64,000 nt of DNA from Kaistia granuli DSM 23481 (lineage in GTDB: Bacteria; Pseudomonadota; Alphaproteobacteria; Rhizobiales; Kaistiaceae), in NCBI RefSeq assembly GCF_000380505.1, contig NZ_AQYH01000008.1, positions 310,001-374,000 on the forward strand, read 5' to 3'. The position numbers and the translations under genes were made by a program. This document shows, in pieces, positions 53,795 through 62,347 of this stretch; within the stretch, counting starts at the first letter, position 1; each line of letters begins with the position of its first letter. The notes beneath the pieces are model-generated. The model searched no databases and was not told the origin of the DNA. It saw nothing but the letters and a program-made list of their open reading frames with translations.

Positions 53795-54847
53795 ATGTCG
53801 ATGAATTCCGTCCGCTCCGATGCGCTGGAGCCGACCCGCAGCGAATTGAAGAACGCCTCGCTCGGCGAGCGCATCCGCCGGCGCATTCCCGTCTACGGCC
53901 TGCCGATTCTGCTGGTCCTGCTGATCATCCTGTTCTCGCTGATCTTGCCGAACACGTTCCCGACCATGCTGAACGTGCGCTCGATCATCTCCGACAAGGC
54001 AATCATCGCCCTGCTGTCGCTTGCCGCGATGATCCCGATGGCCGCCGGCAAGATCGACCTGACGGTCGGCTACGGCATCGTGCTCTGGCACATCCTGGCC
54101 ATCAGCCTGCAGACCATGGCCGGCATTCCCTGGCCCTTCGCCGTGCTGATCGTCATCGTGCTCGGCGCCTGCGTCGGCCTCCTGAATGGCCTGCTCGTCG
54201 AGGTCGCCCGCATCGATAGCTTCATCGCCACGCTCGGCACCGGCACCGTGCTCTACGCCATCGCGCTCTGGCACACGGGGGGCCGGCAGGTGGTGGCGCA
54301 GCTGCCGCAAGGCTTCCTGTCCCTAAACGGCACCATGGTGTTCGGCCTGCCGATCACCGGCTTCTACGTCATCGGACTCGCCATCGTGCTGTGGCTGATC
54401 CTCGAGCACCTGCCGATTGGCCGCTATCTCTACGCCATCGGCGCCAATCCGAAGGCCGCCGCCCTGAACGGCATCCCCGTCCAGCGCTACACGATGGGCG
54501 CCTTCATCGCCTCGGGCGCCCTGACGGCCGTCGCCGGCGTGCTGCTCGCCTCGAAGCTCCGCATCGGTCAGGCCAGCGTCGGCCTCGAATATCTGCTCCC
54601 GGCGCTGGTCGGCGCCTTCCTCGGCTCGACGACGATCAAGCCCGGCCGCGTCAATGTCTGGGGCACGCTCGTCGGCGTGGCGATCCTGGCGGTCGGCATC
54701 GCCGGCATCCAGCAGTTCGGCGGCTCGTTCTGGGTCGAGCCGATGTTCAACGGCGTCACGCTTCTGGTCGCCATCGGTATCGCCGGCTACGCCCAGCGCC
54801 GCCGCGGCGCCAGCAGCAGCAAGCAGTTCAAGAAGGCGGGCACATGA
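53795..54847 (+). CDS. Sugar ABC importer (CUT2), permease
   Basis: A 350-residue BPD_transp_2 permease with about nine helices. A cytoplasmic N-terminus of about 35 residues comes before them. Typical features are MAAGKIDLTVGYGIVLW and, near the end, LVGAFLGSTTIKPGRVNVWGT. In-frame ATGs lie at 53795 and 53801. It is nine bases after the ATPase stop. Only one permease gene is present, so it likely forms a homodimer, unlike the two-permease rhamnose importer. Confidence 0.85.
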   Translation: MSMNSVRSDALEPTRSELKNASLGERIRRRIPVYGLPILLVLLIILFSLILPNTFPTMLNVRSIISDKAIIALLSLAAMIPMAAGKIDLTVGYGIVLWHILAISLQTMAGIPWPFAVLIVIVLGACVGLLNGLLVEVARIDSFIATLGTGTVLYAIALWHTGGRQVVAQLPQGFLSLNGTMVFGLPITGFYVIGLAIVLWLILEHLPIGRYLYAIGANPKAAALNGIPVQRYTMGAFIASGALTAVAGVLLASKLRIGQASVGLEYLLPALVGAFLGSTTIKPGRVNVWGTLVGVAILAVGIAGIQQFGGSFWVEPMFNGVTLLVAIGIAGYAQRRRGASSSKQFKKAGT

Positions 54848-54876
54848 GAGACCCGTCACAACTCGGAGGGACGTTC

Positions 54877-55986
54877 ATGAAATCACGCAATCTGCTCCTC
54901 GCGGCGGCCAGCGCCGTCGCGCTGCTGGCCATGCCGGTCATCGCGCATGCCGATGCCTTCGTCGACGAGGCCAAGGCGATCGTCGCCAAGGCCTCCGGCC
55001 GCGCCGACAAGTGGGACGGCCCGACCACCGGCCCGAAGGCGGCCGGCAAGAAGACAATCGTCTATGTCGCCGGCGACATGCGCAATGGCGGCATCCTGGG
55101 CGTTGCCCAGGGCGCCAAGGAAGCCGCCGAAGCCATTGGCTGGGATTATCGCGAGATCGACGGCCAGGGCACCGTTTCCGGCCAGGCCACGGCGCTCTCC
55201 CAGGCCATCGCGCTGAAGCCCGACGCCATCATCGTCGGCGGCAGCGACGCGGTCGAGCAGAAGGCCGGCCTTGAAGGCGCCGCCAAGGAGGGCATCCTGA
55301 TGGTCGGCTGGCACTCCGGCCCCGTCCCCGGCCCGCTCGAAGGCACGCCGATCTTCGCCAACGTCACGACAGACGCGATGGAAGTCGCCAAGGTCGCGGC
55401 GATGAAGGCGGTTGCCGATTCCGACGGCAAGGCCGGTGTTGTCGTCTTCGCCGACTCGACCTATGCAATCGCCATCGCCAAGGGCCGCGCCATGGAAGAG
55501 TGGATCAAGAAGTGCGCCGGCTGCACGGTGGTCTCGTTCCAGGACACGCCGCTCGCCGACGTCTCGACCCGCATCCCGCAGCTCACCACGACTCTGCTGC
55601 AGCAGAACGGCGCCAAGTGGACCCATTCACTGGCGATCAACGACCTCTATTACGACTTCATGCCGCCGGCGCTGCAGGCCGCCGGCATCGCCGGCGACGG
55701 CGACCCGCAGAACATCTCAGCCGGTGACGGCTCGGAATCGGCCTTCCAGCGCATCCGCGCCAAGGACCACCAGGCTGCGACCGTGCCGGAGCCGCTCGCC
55801 ATGCAGGGCTGGCAGCTCGTCGACGAGCTGAACCGCGCCTTCGCCGGCGAGAAGTGGTCCGGCTACGTGCCGGGCGTGCATCTCGTGACGCCCGACAACA
55901 TCGCCTTCGACGGCGGCCCGAAGAACATCTTCGACCCCGACAACGGCTACCGCGATGCCTACAAGAAGATCTGGGGCGTCAACTGA
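54877..55986 (+). CDS. Sugar ABC importer, periplasmic binding protein
   Basis: A 369-residue Peripla_BP_4-type binding protein with a Sec signal peptide (LLLAAASAVALLAMPVIAHA, about residues 1-25). Like the rhamnose-binding protein it has an N-terminal extension of about 35 residues before the first core strand (KTIVYVAGDMRNGG). Two nearby Cys (KKCAGC) may form a disulfide. CGGAGGG ten bases upstream supports the ATG at 54877. The gene follows the permease by 29 bases and is followed by a hairpin. Confidence 0.84.
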   Translation: MKSRNLLLAAASAVALLAMPVIAHADAFVDEAKAIVAKASGRADKWDGPTTGPKAAGKKTIVYVAGDMRNGGILGVAQGAKEAAEAIGWDYREIDGQGTVSGQATALSQAIALKPDAIIVGGSDAVEQKAGLEGAAKEGILMVGWHSGPVPGPLEGTPIFANVTTDAMEVAKVAAMKAVADSDGKAGVVVFADSTYAIAIAKGRAMEEWIKKCAGCTVVSFQDTPLADVSTRIPQLTTTLLQQNGAKWTHSLAINDLYYDFMPPALQAAGIAGDGDPQNISAGDGSESAFQRIRAKDHQAATVPEPLAMQGWQLVDELNRAFAGEKWSGYVPGVHLVTPDNIAFDGGPKNIFDPDNGYRDAYKKIWGVN

Positions 55987-56005
55987 TCGCTCCCTGACCT
56001 CTCGT

Positions 56006-56032
56006 CCGGCGGCCGCCTCAAGCGGCCGCCGG
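56006..56032 (+). terminator. GC-rich hairpin after the importer operon
   Basis: CCGGCGGCCGC (56006-56016) pairs perfectly over 11 bp with 56022-56032 around CTCAA. No T-run follows. The rest of the 243-base gap to the LacI gene shows no other feature. Confidence 0.6.
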
Positions 56033-56229
56033 CTCGATCCGCGGCCACTGGCGCCCGCAGGAAACGATCCCGTCCGATCTGGTGATCCGCCGCATCCGGC
56101 TCTGGTGCCGCGCTGGCGGCTGGAGTAACGACGGCGCCTCGATGGCCCAGTTCGCGTGACGACAACCGGCCGACTTCGCACTTCACCGGACGCGGCAGAA
56201 ACCCGCGCCCAGGGCCTTGGGTAGTGAAA

Positions 56230-57273
56230 ATGGCGACCGTCCCCCCCGGAAAACCGCCGAAGAGCCAGCCGACGATGGCCGACGTCGCCGAGCGCGCCGG
56301 CGTCTCGACGATGACGGTCTCGCGCGCCCTGAAGAAGGGCAGCCCGATCTCCGACGAAACGCGCCGGCGGATCATGGCGGCGGTCGACGAGCTCGGCTAT
56401 GTGCTCGACCAGACGGCAGGAACCTTGTCGTCGAAGCGCTCCGGCTTCATCGCGACCCTGATCCCCTCCGTGAACAATTCGAACTTCTCCGACACGGTGC
56501 GCGGCATCACCGAGGCGATCGAAGGCAGCGGATTGCAGCTCCTGCTCGGCCATACCGACTATCTGGTCGAAAAGGAGGAAACGCTGCTGGAATCGATGCT
56601 GACCCGGCGACCGGAAGGCATCATCCTGACCGGCGGATCGCACAGCCCTCGCTGCCGGCGGCTGCTCGATGCGATCGGCATCCCGGTGATCGAGACCTGG
56701 GACCTGCCGGAAAAGCCGGTCGAGCACGTCGTCGGCTTCTCCAACGCGGCGGCGATCCGCGCCCTCGTGCACGACCTCCACGCGCGCGGCTATCGCCGGA
56801 TCGGGTTCATCGGCGGTACCAGCAATCGCGATACGCGCGGCGCCGACCGGCGGCTCGGCTACAGCCAGGCGATCGAGGAACTCGGCCTGCCGCAGGCCCG
56901 CATCATCTCGTTCGGCAGCCCGCCGATCTCGATGGCGCAAGGGGCCGAGGCCATCGTCCAGCTGGTCACGCAATGGCCCGAGGTCGACGCGGCGATCTGC
57001 GTCTCGGATCTCTCCGCCTTCGGTGCGCTGATGGAATGCCACCGGCGCGGCTGGGCGGTACCGGGACGGATCGCCATCGCCGGCTTCGGCGATTTCGAGG
57101 TATCGCGATGCACCCATCCGCGGCTGACGACGGTCGCGGTCGACGCCTTCGAGATCGGGCGGACAGCGGGAAGCCTGCTGTTGCAGGCGATCGAGGCGCG
57201 GCGCGGCGGCCAGGTGATCCCGCCGGAAACGCGGATCATGCCGTTTCGCGTGCTGCAGCGCGAAAGCACGTGA
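56230..57273 (+). CDS. LacI-family regulator (GntR/IdnR-like)
   Basis: A 347-residue LacI-type repressor. The helix-turn-helix is MADVAERAGVSTMTVSRALK, followed by a hinge and an effector domain (SGFIATLIPSVNNSNF, FIGGTSNRDTRGADRR). It resembles the GntR/GntH/IdnR gluconate branch. Its likely targets are the three TGTTATCGATAACA-type operators at 50591, 51215 and 52199, which fits that branch. The ATG at 56230 is used; a GTG at 56224 adds two residues. It carries a terminator on its stop codon. Confidence 0.84.
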   Translation: MATVPPGKPPKSQPTMADVAERAGVSTMTVSRALKKGSPISDETRRRIMAAVDELGYVLDQTAGTLSSKRSGFIATLIPSVNNSNFSDTVRGITEAIEGSGLQLLLGHTDYLVEKEETLLESMLTRRPEGIILTGGSHSPRCRRLLDAIGIPVIETWDLPEKPVEHVVGFSNAAAIRALVHDLHARGYRRIGFIGGTSNRDTRGADRRLGYSQAIEELGLPQARIISFGSPPISMAQGAEAIVQLVTQWPEVDAAICVSDLSAFGALMECHRRGWAVPGRIAIAGFGDFEVSRCTHPRLTTVAVDAFEIGRTAGSLLLQAIEARRGGQVIPPETRIMPFRVLQREST

Positions 57274-57294
57274 CCGGGCCGAAGCCCGGTCACG
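57269..57294. terminator. Terminator overlapping the LacI-family stop
   Basis: An 11-bp perfect stem (57269-57279 with 57284-57294) and a CGAA tetraloop include the stop codon of the regulator gene. It lies between convergent genes and can act on both strands; there is no T-run. Confidence 0.65.
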
Positions 57295-57365
57295 CAATCG
57301 AGGTCCCAGCCCGACAGGCCAGCTCCAACCTCCCGAACGAGGCCAGGACCTCAATGCCGTCGAGG

Positions 57366-57680
57366 TCAATCCATGTGGAAGACTTCGGGAAGCGGGATCA
57401 TGACGGGCGTGCCGTCGGGGTGGGTGTCCATGATGTCGCCCATATGGGCGAACCATTTCTGCATCAGCGGCTGCGTGTTCAGCTCGTCGGCGCGCGCGCC
57501 GTCGGCTATGTGGTTGATCGCGAACAGGATGTTCGTCTCCTCGTCGAGGAAGATCGTGTAGTCGCGGGCGCCGTGCTGGGCGAGCAGTTCGCGCAGCTCC
57601 GGCCAGATCTCGTCATGGCGCTTCTTGTATTCGGCGCCGCAGCCGGGCTTCATCCGCATCTTGAAACCGATCCGCTTCAT
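57366..57680 (-). CDS. L-rhamnose mutarotase-family protein (second copy)
   Basis: A 104-residue RhaM-type protein of exactly the family length. Conserved parts are [32 protein letters not shown] and the terminal VFHMD. It is clearly related to RhaM at 11831 but diverged (Phe for His in the DYTIF motif). It is the last gene of the minus-strand sugar-oxidation operon and follows the FAD-linked oxidase by 57 bases. It probably mutarotates the sugar imported by that system, possibly L-fucose or another 6-deoxy or aldose sugar. Confidence 0.83.
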   Translation of the reverse strand: MKRIGFKMRMKPGCGAEYKKRHDEIWPELRELLAQHGARDYTIFLDEETNILFAINHIADGARADELNTQPLMQKWFAHMGDIMDTHPDGTPVMIPLPEVFHMD

Positions 57681-57737
57681 GTCGTTCCTCTCCCTTGAAA
57701 CGGGCTGATGCCAGCCCTGTCTTGTCGACGGCCGCGA

Positions 57738-59129
57738 TCAGTCGAAGATCGCCCCCGGGTTCATCAGATTGGCAGGGTCGAGACCCGACTTGATCGTGCG
57801 AAGAAGCGCCAGCTGCGTCGGCGAAGCCCGGTCCGCGAAGGCATGATGCTTCCGGCGGCCGATGCCGTGCTCGGCGCTGATCGAACCGTCGAAGCGATCG
57901 ACCACCGCGAAAATGGCGGCCTCGCTGGCCTCGATCATCGTTCGGCGCGCCTCGCCGGCGAGATCGTCCGGCGGCACGACGACGAAGTGCAGGTTGCCAT
58001 CACCGATATGGCCATAGGTCAGAACGATGCCGTTCTCGGCCGTCGTGGCCAGCACTGCCTCGACCTCGACGATGAAGGCGGCGACACGCGAGATCGGCAC
58101 CGACACATCGGTGCGCAGATGCGTGCCGCGTTTCACCTGCGCCTCGACGACCGCCTCGCGGATGGCCCAGATCTTCTGCGCCTGCGTCGCGCTGGAAGCG
58201 CGAACGCCGTCGAGGATCATGCCCTCCTCCAGCGCATATTCGAGGAACCCGCCGACCAGCGCCTCGAGATCGAGCGGACCGCTCGATGCTGCCTCCAGCA
58301 ACACGTAGAACGGCGACGGCGTCGCCAGCGGATTGACGATATCCGGCATGCTCATCGCCATGGCCACGCTCTTGTCCGAGATCAGCTCGAAGGCGGAGAG
58401 CAGGTCGGCGAGTTGGCGGCGCGCGGCGGCGAACAGACGGACGGCCGCCTCGGCGGATTCGACCGCCAGGAACATCGTCTCGACCTGGGAGGGTTTTGGA
58501 AACAGCTTCAGCGTCGCCGCCGTGACGATGCCGAGCGTGCCCTCCGAGCCGAGGAAGAGCTGCTTCAGGTCGTAGCCGGTATTGTCCTTGCGCAGCTTCT
58601 TGAGGCCGTTCCAGACGCGGCCGTCCGGCAGCACCACCTCCAGCCCCAGCACCAGGTCGCGCATCATGCCGTAGCGCAGCACGTTGATGCCGCCGGCATT
58701 GGTGGCGACATTGCCGCCGATCTGGCAGCTGCCCTTGGCGCCGAGCGACAGCGGGAAGAGCAGATCCTCCGCCTCGACGGCCTGATGCAGCGCTTCCAGC
58801 ACGCAGCCGGCCTCGACGACGACGCTGAAATTCAGATCGTCGATCTCGCGGATGCGGTTCATCCGCTCCAGGCTGACTAGCACATGCCCGCCGTCGATCC
58901 GGGCCGCGGCCGCCTCGACCAGACCGGTATGACCGCCCTGCGGGACGATGGGGAGGCCGTTCGCCGCGCAATAGCGCACCAGCTCGACGACCTCATCGAC
59001 AGTGCGGGGCCGGGCGATGAAGGACGGATTGCCGTCCGCCTCGCCCGACCAGTCGCGGATATAGTGGGAGCCGGGATCGATATCCCGAATGAGGATCGTC
59101 TCGTCCAGCTTGGCCTCGGCCTTGCCCAT
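57738..59129 (-). CDS. FAD-linked 2-hydroxyacid oxidase/dehydrogenase (GlcD/D2HGDH type)
   Basis: A 463-residue flavoprotein of the PCMH/VAO family. The FAD domain has PIVPQGGHTGLVEAA and GGNVATNAGGINVLRYG. The C-terminal substrate domain has the metal-site motif YGHIGDGNLHF and EHGIG. Relatives oxidise glycolate, D-lactate or D-2-hydroxyglutarate and pass electrons to quinone or cytochrome. The ATG at 59129 has AAGGA nine bases upstream; the earlier ATG at 59138 is too close to it. It lies 29 bases after the GMC gene. In context it may oxidise a sugar acid or 2-hydroxyacid made in the same pathway. Confidence 0.85.
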   Translation of the reverse strand: MGKAEAKLDETILIRDIDPGSHYIRDWSGEADGNPSFIARPRTVDEVVELVRYCAANGLPIVPQGGHTGLVEAAAARIDGGHVLVSLERMNRIREIDDLNFSVVVEAGCVLEALHQAVEAEDLLFPLSLGAKGSCQIGGNVATNAGGINVLRYGMMRDLVLGLEVVLPDGRVWNGLKKLRKDNTGYDLKQLFLGSEGTLGIVTAATLKLFPKPSQVETMFLAVESAEAAVRLFAAARRQLADLLSAFELISDKSVAMAMSMPDIVNPLATPSPFYVLLEAASSGPLDLEALVGGFLEYALEEGMILDGVRASSATQAQKIWAIREAVVEAQVKRGTHLRTDVSVPISRVAAFIVEVEAVLATTAENGIVLTYGHIGDGNLHFVVVPPDDLAGEARRTMIEASEAAIFAVVDRFDGSISAEHGIGRRKHHAFADRASPTQLALLRTIKSGLDPANLMNPGAIFD

Positions 59130-59158
59130 TTCATGCATTCCTTCGGGGGGATCAGTTT

Positions 59159-60805
59159 TCAGACGAACGAACGCCCGAGACAGGCATCTTCGAACCGCTC
59201 GGCGAGATTTTCGGCCGCGCGGTAGCTGAGGGCGGCGATTGTGCTGGTCGGATTGACGGCGGCGCCCGTGACCATGACCGAGCCGTCGATCACGAACAGG
59301 TTGGGGCAGTCCCAGGCCTGGTGCCACTGGTTGACGACCGAGCTCTTGGGATCATCGCCCATCCGCGCCGTGCCATAGAGATGCCAGGCGTTCGGAACGT
59401 AGTTTCCGTCCGCATCGCGAAAATCGTTGACCTTCATCTCGAAGGCGCCGAGCGCCCGGCCGAGCTCCTTGGCCCGCTCGATGCCGAACTCGATCAACCG
59501 GCGGTCATTGGCGCAGAGCTTGTAGTCGATCTTGGCCCCGGGCAGGCCGGAGCTGTCCCGAAGCTCGTCAGACAGGGTCACACGGTTTTCCGCCTGCGGG
59601 AGGTCGTCGCCATAGACGAGCACGGACAGACCGTGGCTGAAATGGCGGCGGAACCAATCATGGTGCCCACGTCCCCAGGGTGCGCGATTGCCGGAATTGC
59701 TGCCGAGCGACTGAATGCCGGCGCCGAGTTGGCGCACCAGATGCAGCGTCGTGCCGTTGACGAAGCCTCGCGAGGCGTCCGTCTCGGCGAATTCCGCCGA
59801 GATCAGCGTCGCGCCGACGGTACCCATGTGGTTCTCGGTCGGCTCGTCCAGCCACATCTCGACGAAGGCGAGCACGTGGTGCATCAGATTGCGACCGACC
59901 TGGTCCGACGAATTGGCGAGCCCGTTCGGATGCGCCTCAGAGTCCGACATGAGCAGAACGCGGGGCGTGCCAATGCCGTTGCCGGCCAGCACGACGACCT
60001 TCGCCGCCTGGAACCGCCGCTCGCCGCTAGCGCGGTCGATATAGGTCGCGCCGGTCGCCTCGCCGTCCGCATCCGTCTCGATGCGGGCGACGCGGGCATT
60101 GGTGCGCAGTTCGACGCCGGCTGCGAGCGCGCGCGGCCAGTGGGTGACATGCATGCCGGCCAGCGCCCCGGTCGGGCAGCTCGCAAGGCAGTAGCCGCAA
60201 TTGTTGCAGGCGTTGCGGCCGAGATAGTCCTCGGCGAGGATCGCCGTCGGCATCGGCCACCAGTGCCAGCCGAGTTCGTCGAAGCCGCGCGCCGCATGAC
60301 GGGACATCTCCCCGCGCGGACAGGGCGCCGTCTGGAACGGGCCGCGTTCCGGCATGGAGGGATCGCCGAGGAAGCCGCCGACGCCGCAATCGACGTCGGA
60401 GCGGTCGTAGAACTCGGCGAGATCCTCATAGGTAATCGGCCAATCCGGCGCGAGGCCGTGCTCAGTGCCCTTGCGGAAATCCGAGGGGCGGAAGCGCGGC
60501 CAGGTGGCGGTGTAGAGGTTGGTCGAGCCGCCGACGCCGTTCCACATCAGCGATTTCTCGTCGCGCGTATCGAGCGGATAGTCATTGGCGCGACGGCGCT
60601 CGTTCGGGAACAGAGCCCAGTCCGAAAAGCGGCGATATTCCCAGCCGGGATCGCCATGCGGATGATCGTCGACCCAGTCGCCTTGCTCCAGGCAGACGAC
60701 CTTGAGGCCCTTCTCGGCGAGGATCATCGAAGTGATGGCGCCGCCGACGCCGGAGCCGATGACGACGACATCGACCGGCTCGTTGCTATGCTCCGTCGCG
60801 CTCAT
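59159..60805 (-). CDS. GMC-family FAD oxidoreductase (sugar dehydrogenase large subunit)
   Basis: A 548-residue GMC flavoprotein. The N-terminal FAD motif is VVVIGSGVGGAITS (about 13-26). The C-terminal domain has WHLYGTARMG and NLFVIDGSVMVTGAAVNPTSTIAALSYR. A four-Cys motif at 200, 203, 206 and 210 (CNNCGYCLASC) recalls the iron-sulfur region of glucoside 3-dehydrogenase and related sugar dehydrogenases. There is no signal peptide or Tat motif, so it seems cytoplasmic unless its partner carries it. It overlaps the small-subunit gene by four bases. Likely work: oxidation of an imported sugar at C1 or C3. Confidence 0.84.
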   Translation of the reverse strand: MSATEHSNEPVDVVVIGSGVGGAITSMILAEKGLKVVCLEQGDWVDDHPHGDPGWEYRRFSDWALFPNERRRANDYPLDTRDEKSLMWNGVGGSTNLYTATWPRFRPSDFRKGTEHGLAPDWPITYEDLAEFYDRSDVDCGVGGFLGDPSMPERGPFQTAPCPRGEMSRHAARGFDELGWHWWPMPTAILAEDYLGRNACNNCGYCLASCPTGALAGMHVTHWPRALAAGVELRTNARVARIETDADGEATGATYIDRASGERRFQAAKVVVLAGNGIGTPRVLLMSDSEAHPNGLANSSDQVGRNLMHHVLAFVEMWLDEPTENHMGTVGATLISAEFAETDASRGFVNGTTLHLVRQLGAGIQSLGSNSGNRAPWGRGHHDWFRRHFSHGLSVLVYGDDLPQAENRVTLSDELRDSSGLPGAKIDYKLCANDRRLIEFGIERAKELGRALGAFEMKVNDFRDADGNYVPNAWHLYGTARMGDDPKSSVVNQWHQAWDCPNLFVIDGSVMVTGAAVNPTSTIAALSYRAAENLAERFEDACLGRSFV

Positions 60806-61311
60806 CCGACCCGCTCCATCAGATCGCCAAGGCCTTCCGTCGACACACGCGCGACAGCGTCTGTCGCGACGAAATGGCCGCGCCGATGCACCGGCGCCTC
60901 CATCGGATCGGCCGGATCGAACGGCGACATGACGTAGCCGCCCGGCTGCGGCGCGTCGGGATATTGCATCCCCATGCGCCGGATCGCCGCCTTCACGGAC
61001 GCGGCGCCGTAGTAGGAGAGGTAGAGGACGACGCAGACCGCCTGCACGTCGGACGGCTTCGCCGTCTCGTGCGCGACGAGCCGGGCGACCCGCTCGCCTT
61101 CGTCCGCGCCGGCGAAGGGCGCGCCGTCGCGATCGAGGGCTTCGCGCAGGCCGGCGAGGAAGGCCGGCCCCTGCATCTCTTTGGCGCGCGCCGCGACCAG
61201 CGCCGCGACGCCCGCTTCCGAGGCGCTCGGAAAATCCCCGTCGCCGGGGATCATCGTGTCGATCAGGGCGATGACGAAGGCCGCGTCATCGGTGGTGTCG
61301 ATGGCGCACAT
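60802..61311 (-). CDS. Gluconate 2-dehydrogenase subunit 3-family protein
   Basis: A 169-residue small subunit of the family that pairs with GMC dehydrogenases. The core reads FVIALIDTMIPGDGDFPSAS then VLYLSYYGAASVKAAIRRMG. Many members carry a Tat signal used to export the complex; none is seen here. It ends DPMEAPVHRRGHFV. The stop overlaps the GMC start by four bases, indicating a fixed ratio. No cytochrome c subunit is encoded next to it, so the electron acceptor is unknown. Confidence 0.8.
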   Translation of the reverse strand: MCAIDTTDDAAFVIALIDTMIPGDGDFPSASEAGVAALVAARAKEMQGPAFLAGLREALDRDGAPFAGADEGERVARLVAHETAKPSDVQAVCVVLYLSYYGAASVKAAIRRMGMQYPDAPQPGGYVMSPFDPADPMEAPVHRRGHFVATDAVARVSTEGLGDLMERVG

Positions 61312-61313
61312 GC

Positions 61314-62342
61314 CTACCTCCGCGACGCGATGTACTTCTGCAGGGCGTCAAGCAGCACGGCGGTGATGATGATCACGCCGGTTGCAAAATCCTGCCAGAA
61401 GATGTCGATCCGCGAGAGGTTCAGGAAATTGCGGATCAGGACGATGATGACGACGCCGATGATCGTCCGCAGCACGTTGCCCTGGCCGCCATAGAGGCTG
61501 GTGCCGCCGATGACGACGGCGGCGATGACCTCGAATTCGAGGCCGCGGCCGGAATCCGCCTGGCTGGCGCCGACGCGGGAAAGCAGCAGCAGGCCGGCCA
61601 GCGATGCCGTCAGGCCGACGATCATCATGCAGGCGATCTTCACCCGCGCGACGCGGATGCCGGACAGCATCGCGACGGTACTGTTCGCACCGACGGCGTA
61701 GACCTTCTTGCCGAAGGCGGTGCGCGTCAGGAGGATCCAGACCAGCGCGTAGACGAGGATGGCGATCAGGAAGGGCAGCGGAATGTTGAGATATTCGAAC
61801 GCGCCCGTCTCGGTGAAGCCGAGCACGTCGAGCAGCTTGCCCTGGCCGATGATCTTGAACTCGGCCGGGACGCCGGCGATCACCATGCCACCGGTGACGA
61901 CGAAGGCGAGGCTTCGCGCCATCATCGACGTGCCCAACGTGACGATAAATGATGGTATCTTGAACTGAGTGACGATGAAGCCGTTCAAAATGCCGAAGGC
62001 CGGGCCGATCAGGATGCCGGCGACGAGGCCGGCGGTGATGCCATAGTTCACCATCAGATAGGCGGCGGTGGTCGAGGTCAGCGCCACGATGGCGCCGACG
62101 GAGATGTCGAGCTCGCCGGCGATCATCACCACCGTCATGCCGGCGGCGACGATCAAAATCACCGACATCTGCGCCATCAGGTTGCTGATGTTGATCCACG
62201 TCATGAAGCGCGGCGAAAGATAGGACAGCACGATGATCAGCAGTGCCAAAACGGCGAGCGACTGGATCAGGCCGTAGGACCGCCGCAGCGTGTCCATCCA
62301 ATTGTTCTGGCCCGGGGCGGGCTTGACGACAGCATCACTCAT
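61314..62342 (-). CDS. Sugar ABC importer (CUT2), permease
   Basis: A 342-residue BPD_transp_2 permease with about nine helices, after an N-terminal cytoplasmic stretch of about 30 residues. Signatures are VMIAGELDISVGAIVALT and VVIGGTSLYGGQGNVLRTIIG. The ATG at 62342 is chosen by family alignment. It lies five bases after the ATPase stop and two bases before the small-subunit gene, placing import and oxidation in one tight operon. Confidence 0.85.
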   Translation of the reverse strand: MSDAVVKPAPGQNNWMDTLRRSYGLIQSLAVLALLIIVLSYLSPRFMTWINISNLMAQMSVILIVAAGMTVVMIAGELDISVGAIVALTSTTAAYLMVNYGITAGLVAGILIGPAFGILNGFIVTQFKIPSFIVTLGTSMMARSLAFVVTGGMVIAGVPAEFKIIGQGKLLDVLGFTETGAFEYLNIPLPFLIAILVYALVWILLTRTAFGKKVYAVGANSTVAMLSGIRVARVKIACMMIVGLTASLAGLLLLSRVGASQADSGRGLEFEVIAAVVIGGTSLYGGQGNVLRTIIGVVIIVLIRNFLNLSRIDIFWQDFATGVIIITAVLLDALQKYIASRR

Positions 62343-62347
62343 GGATT

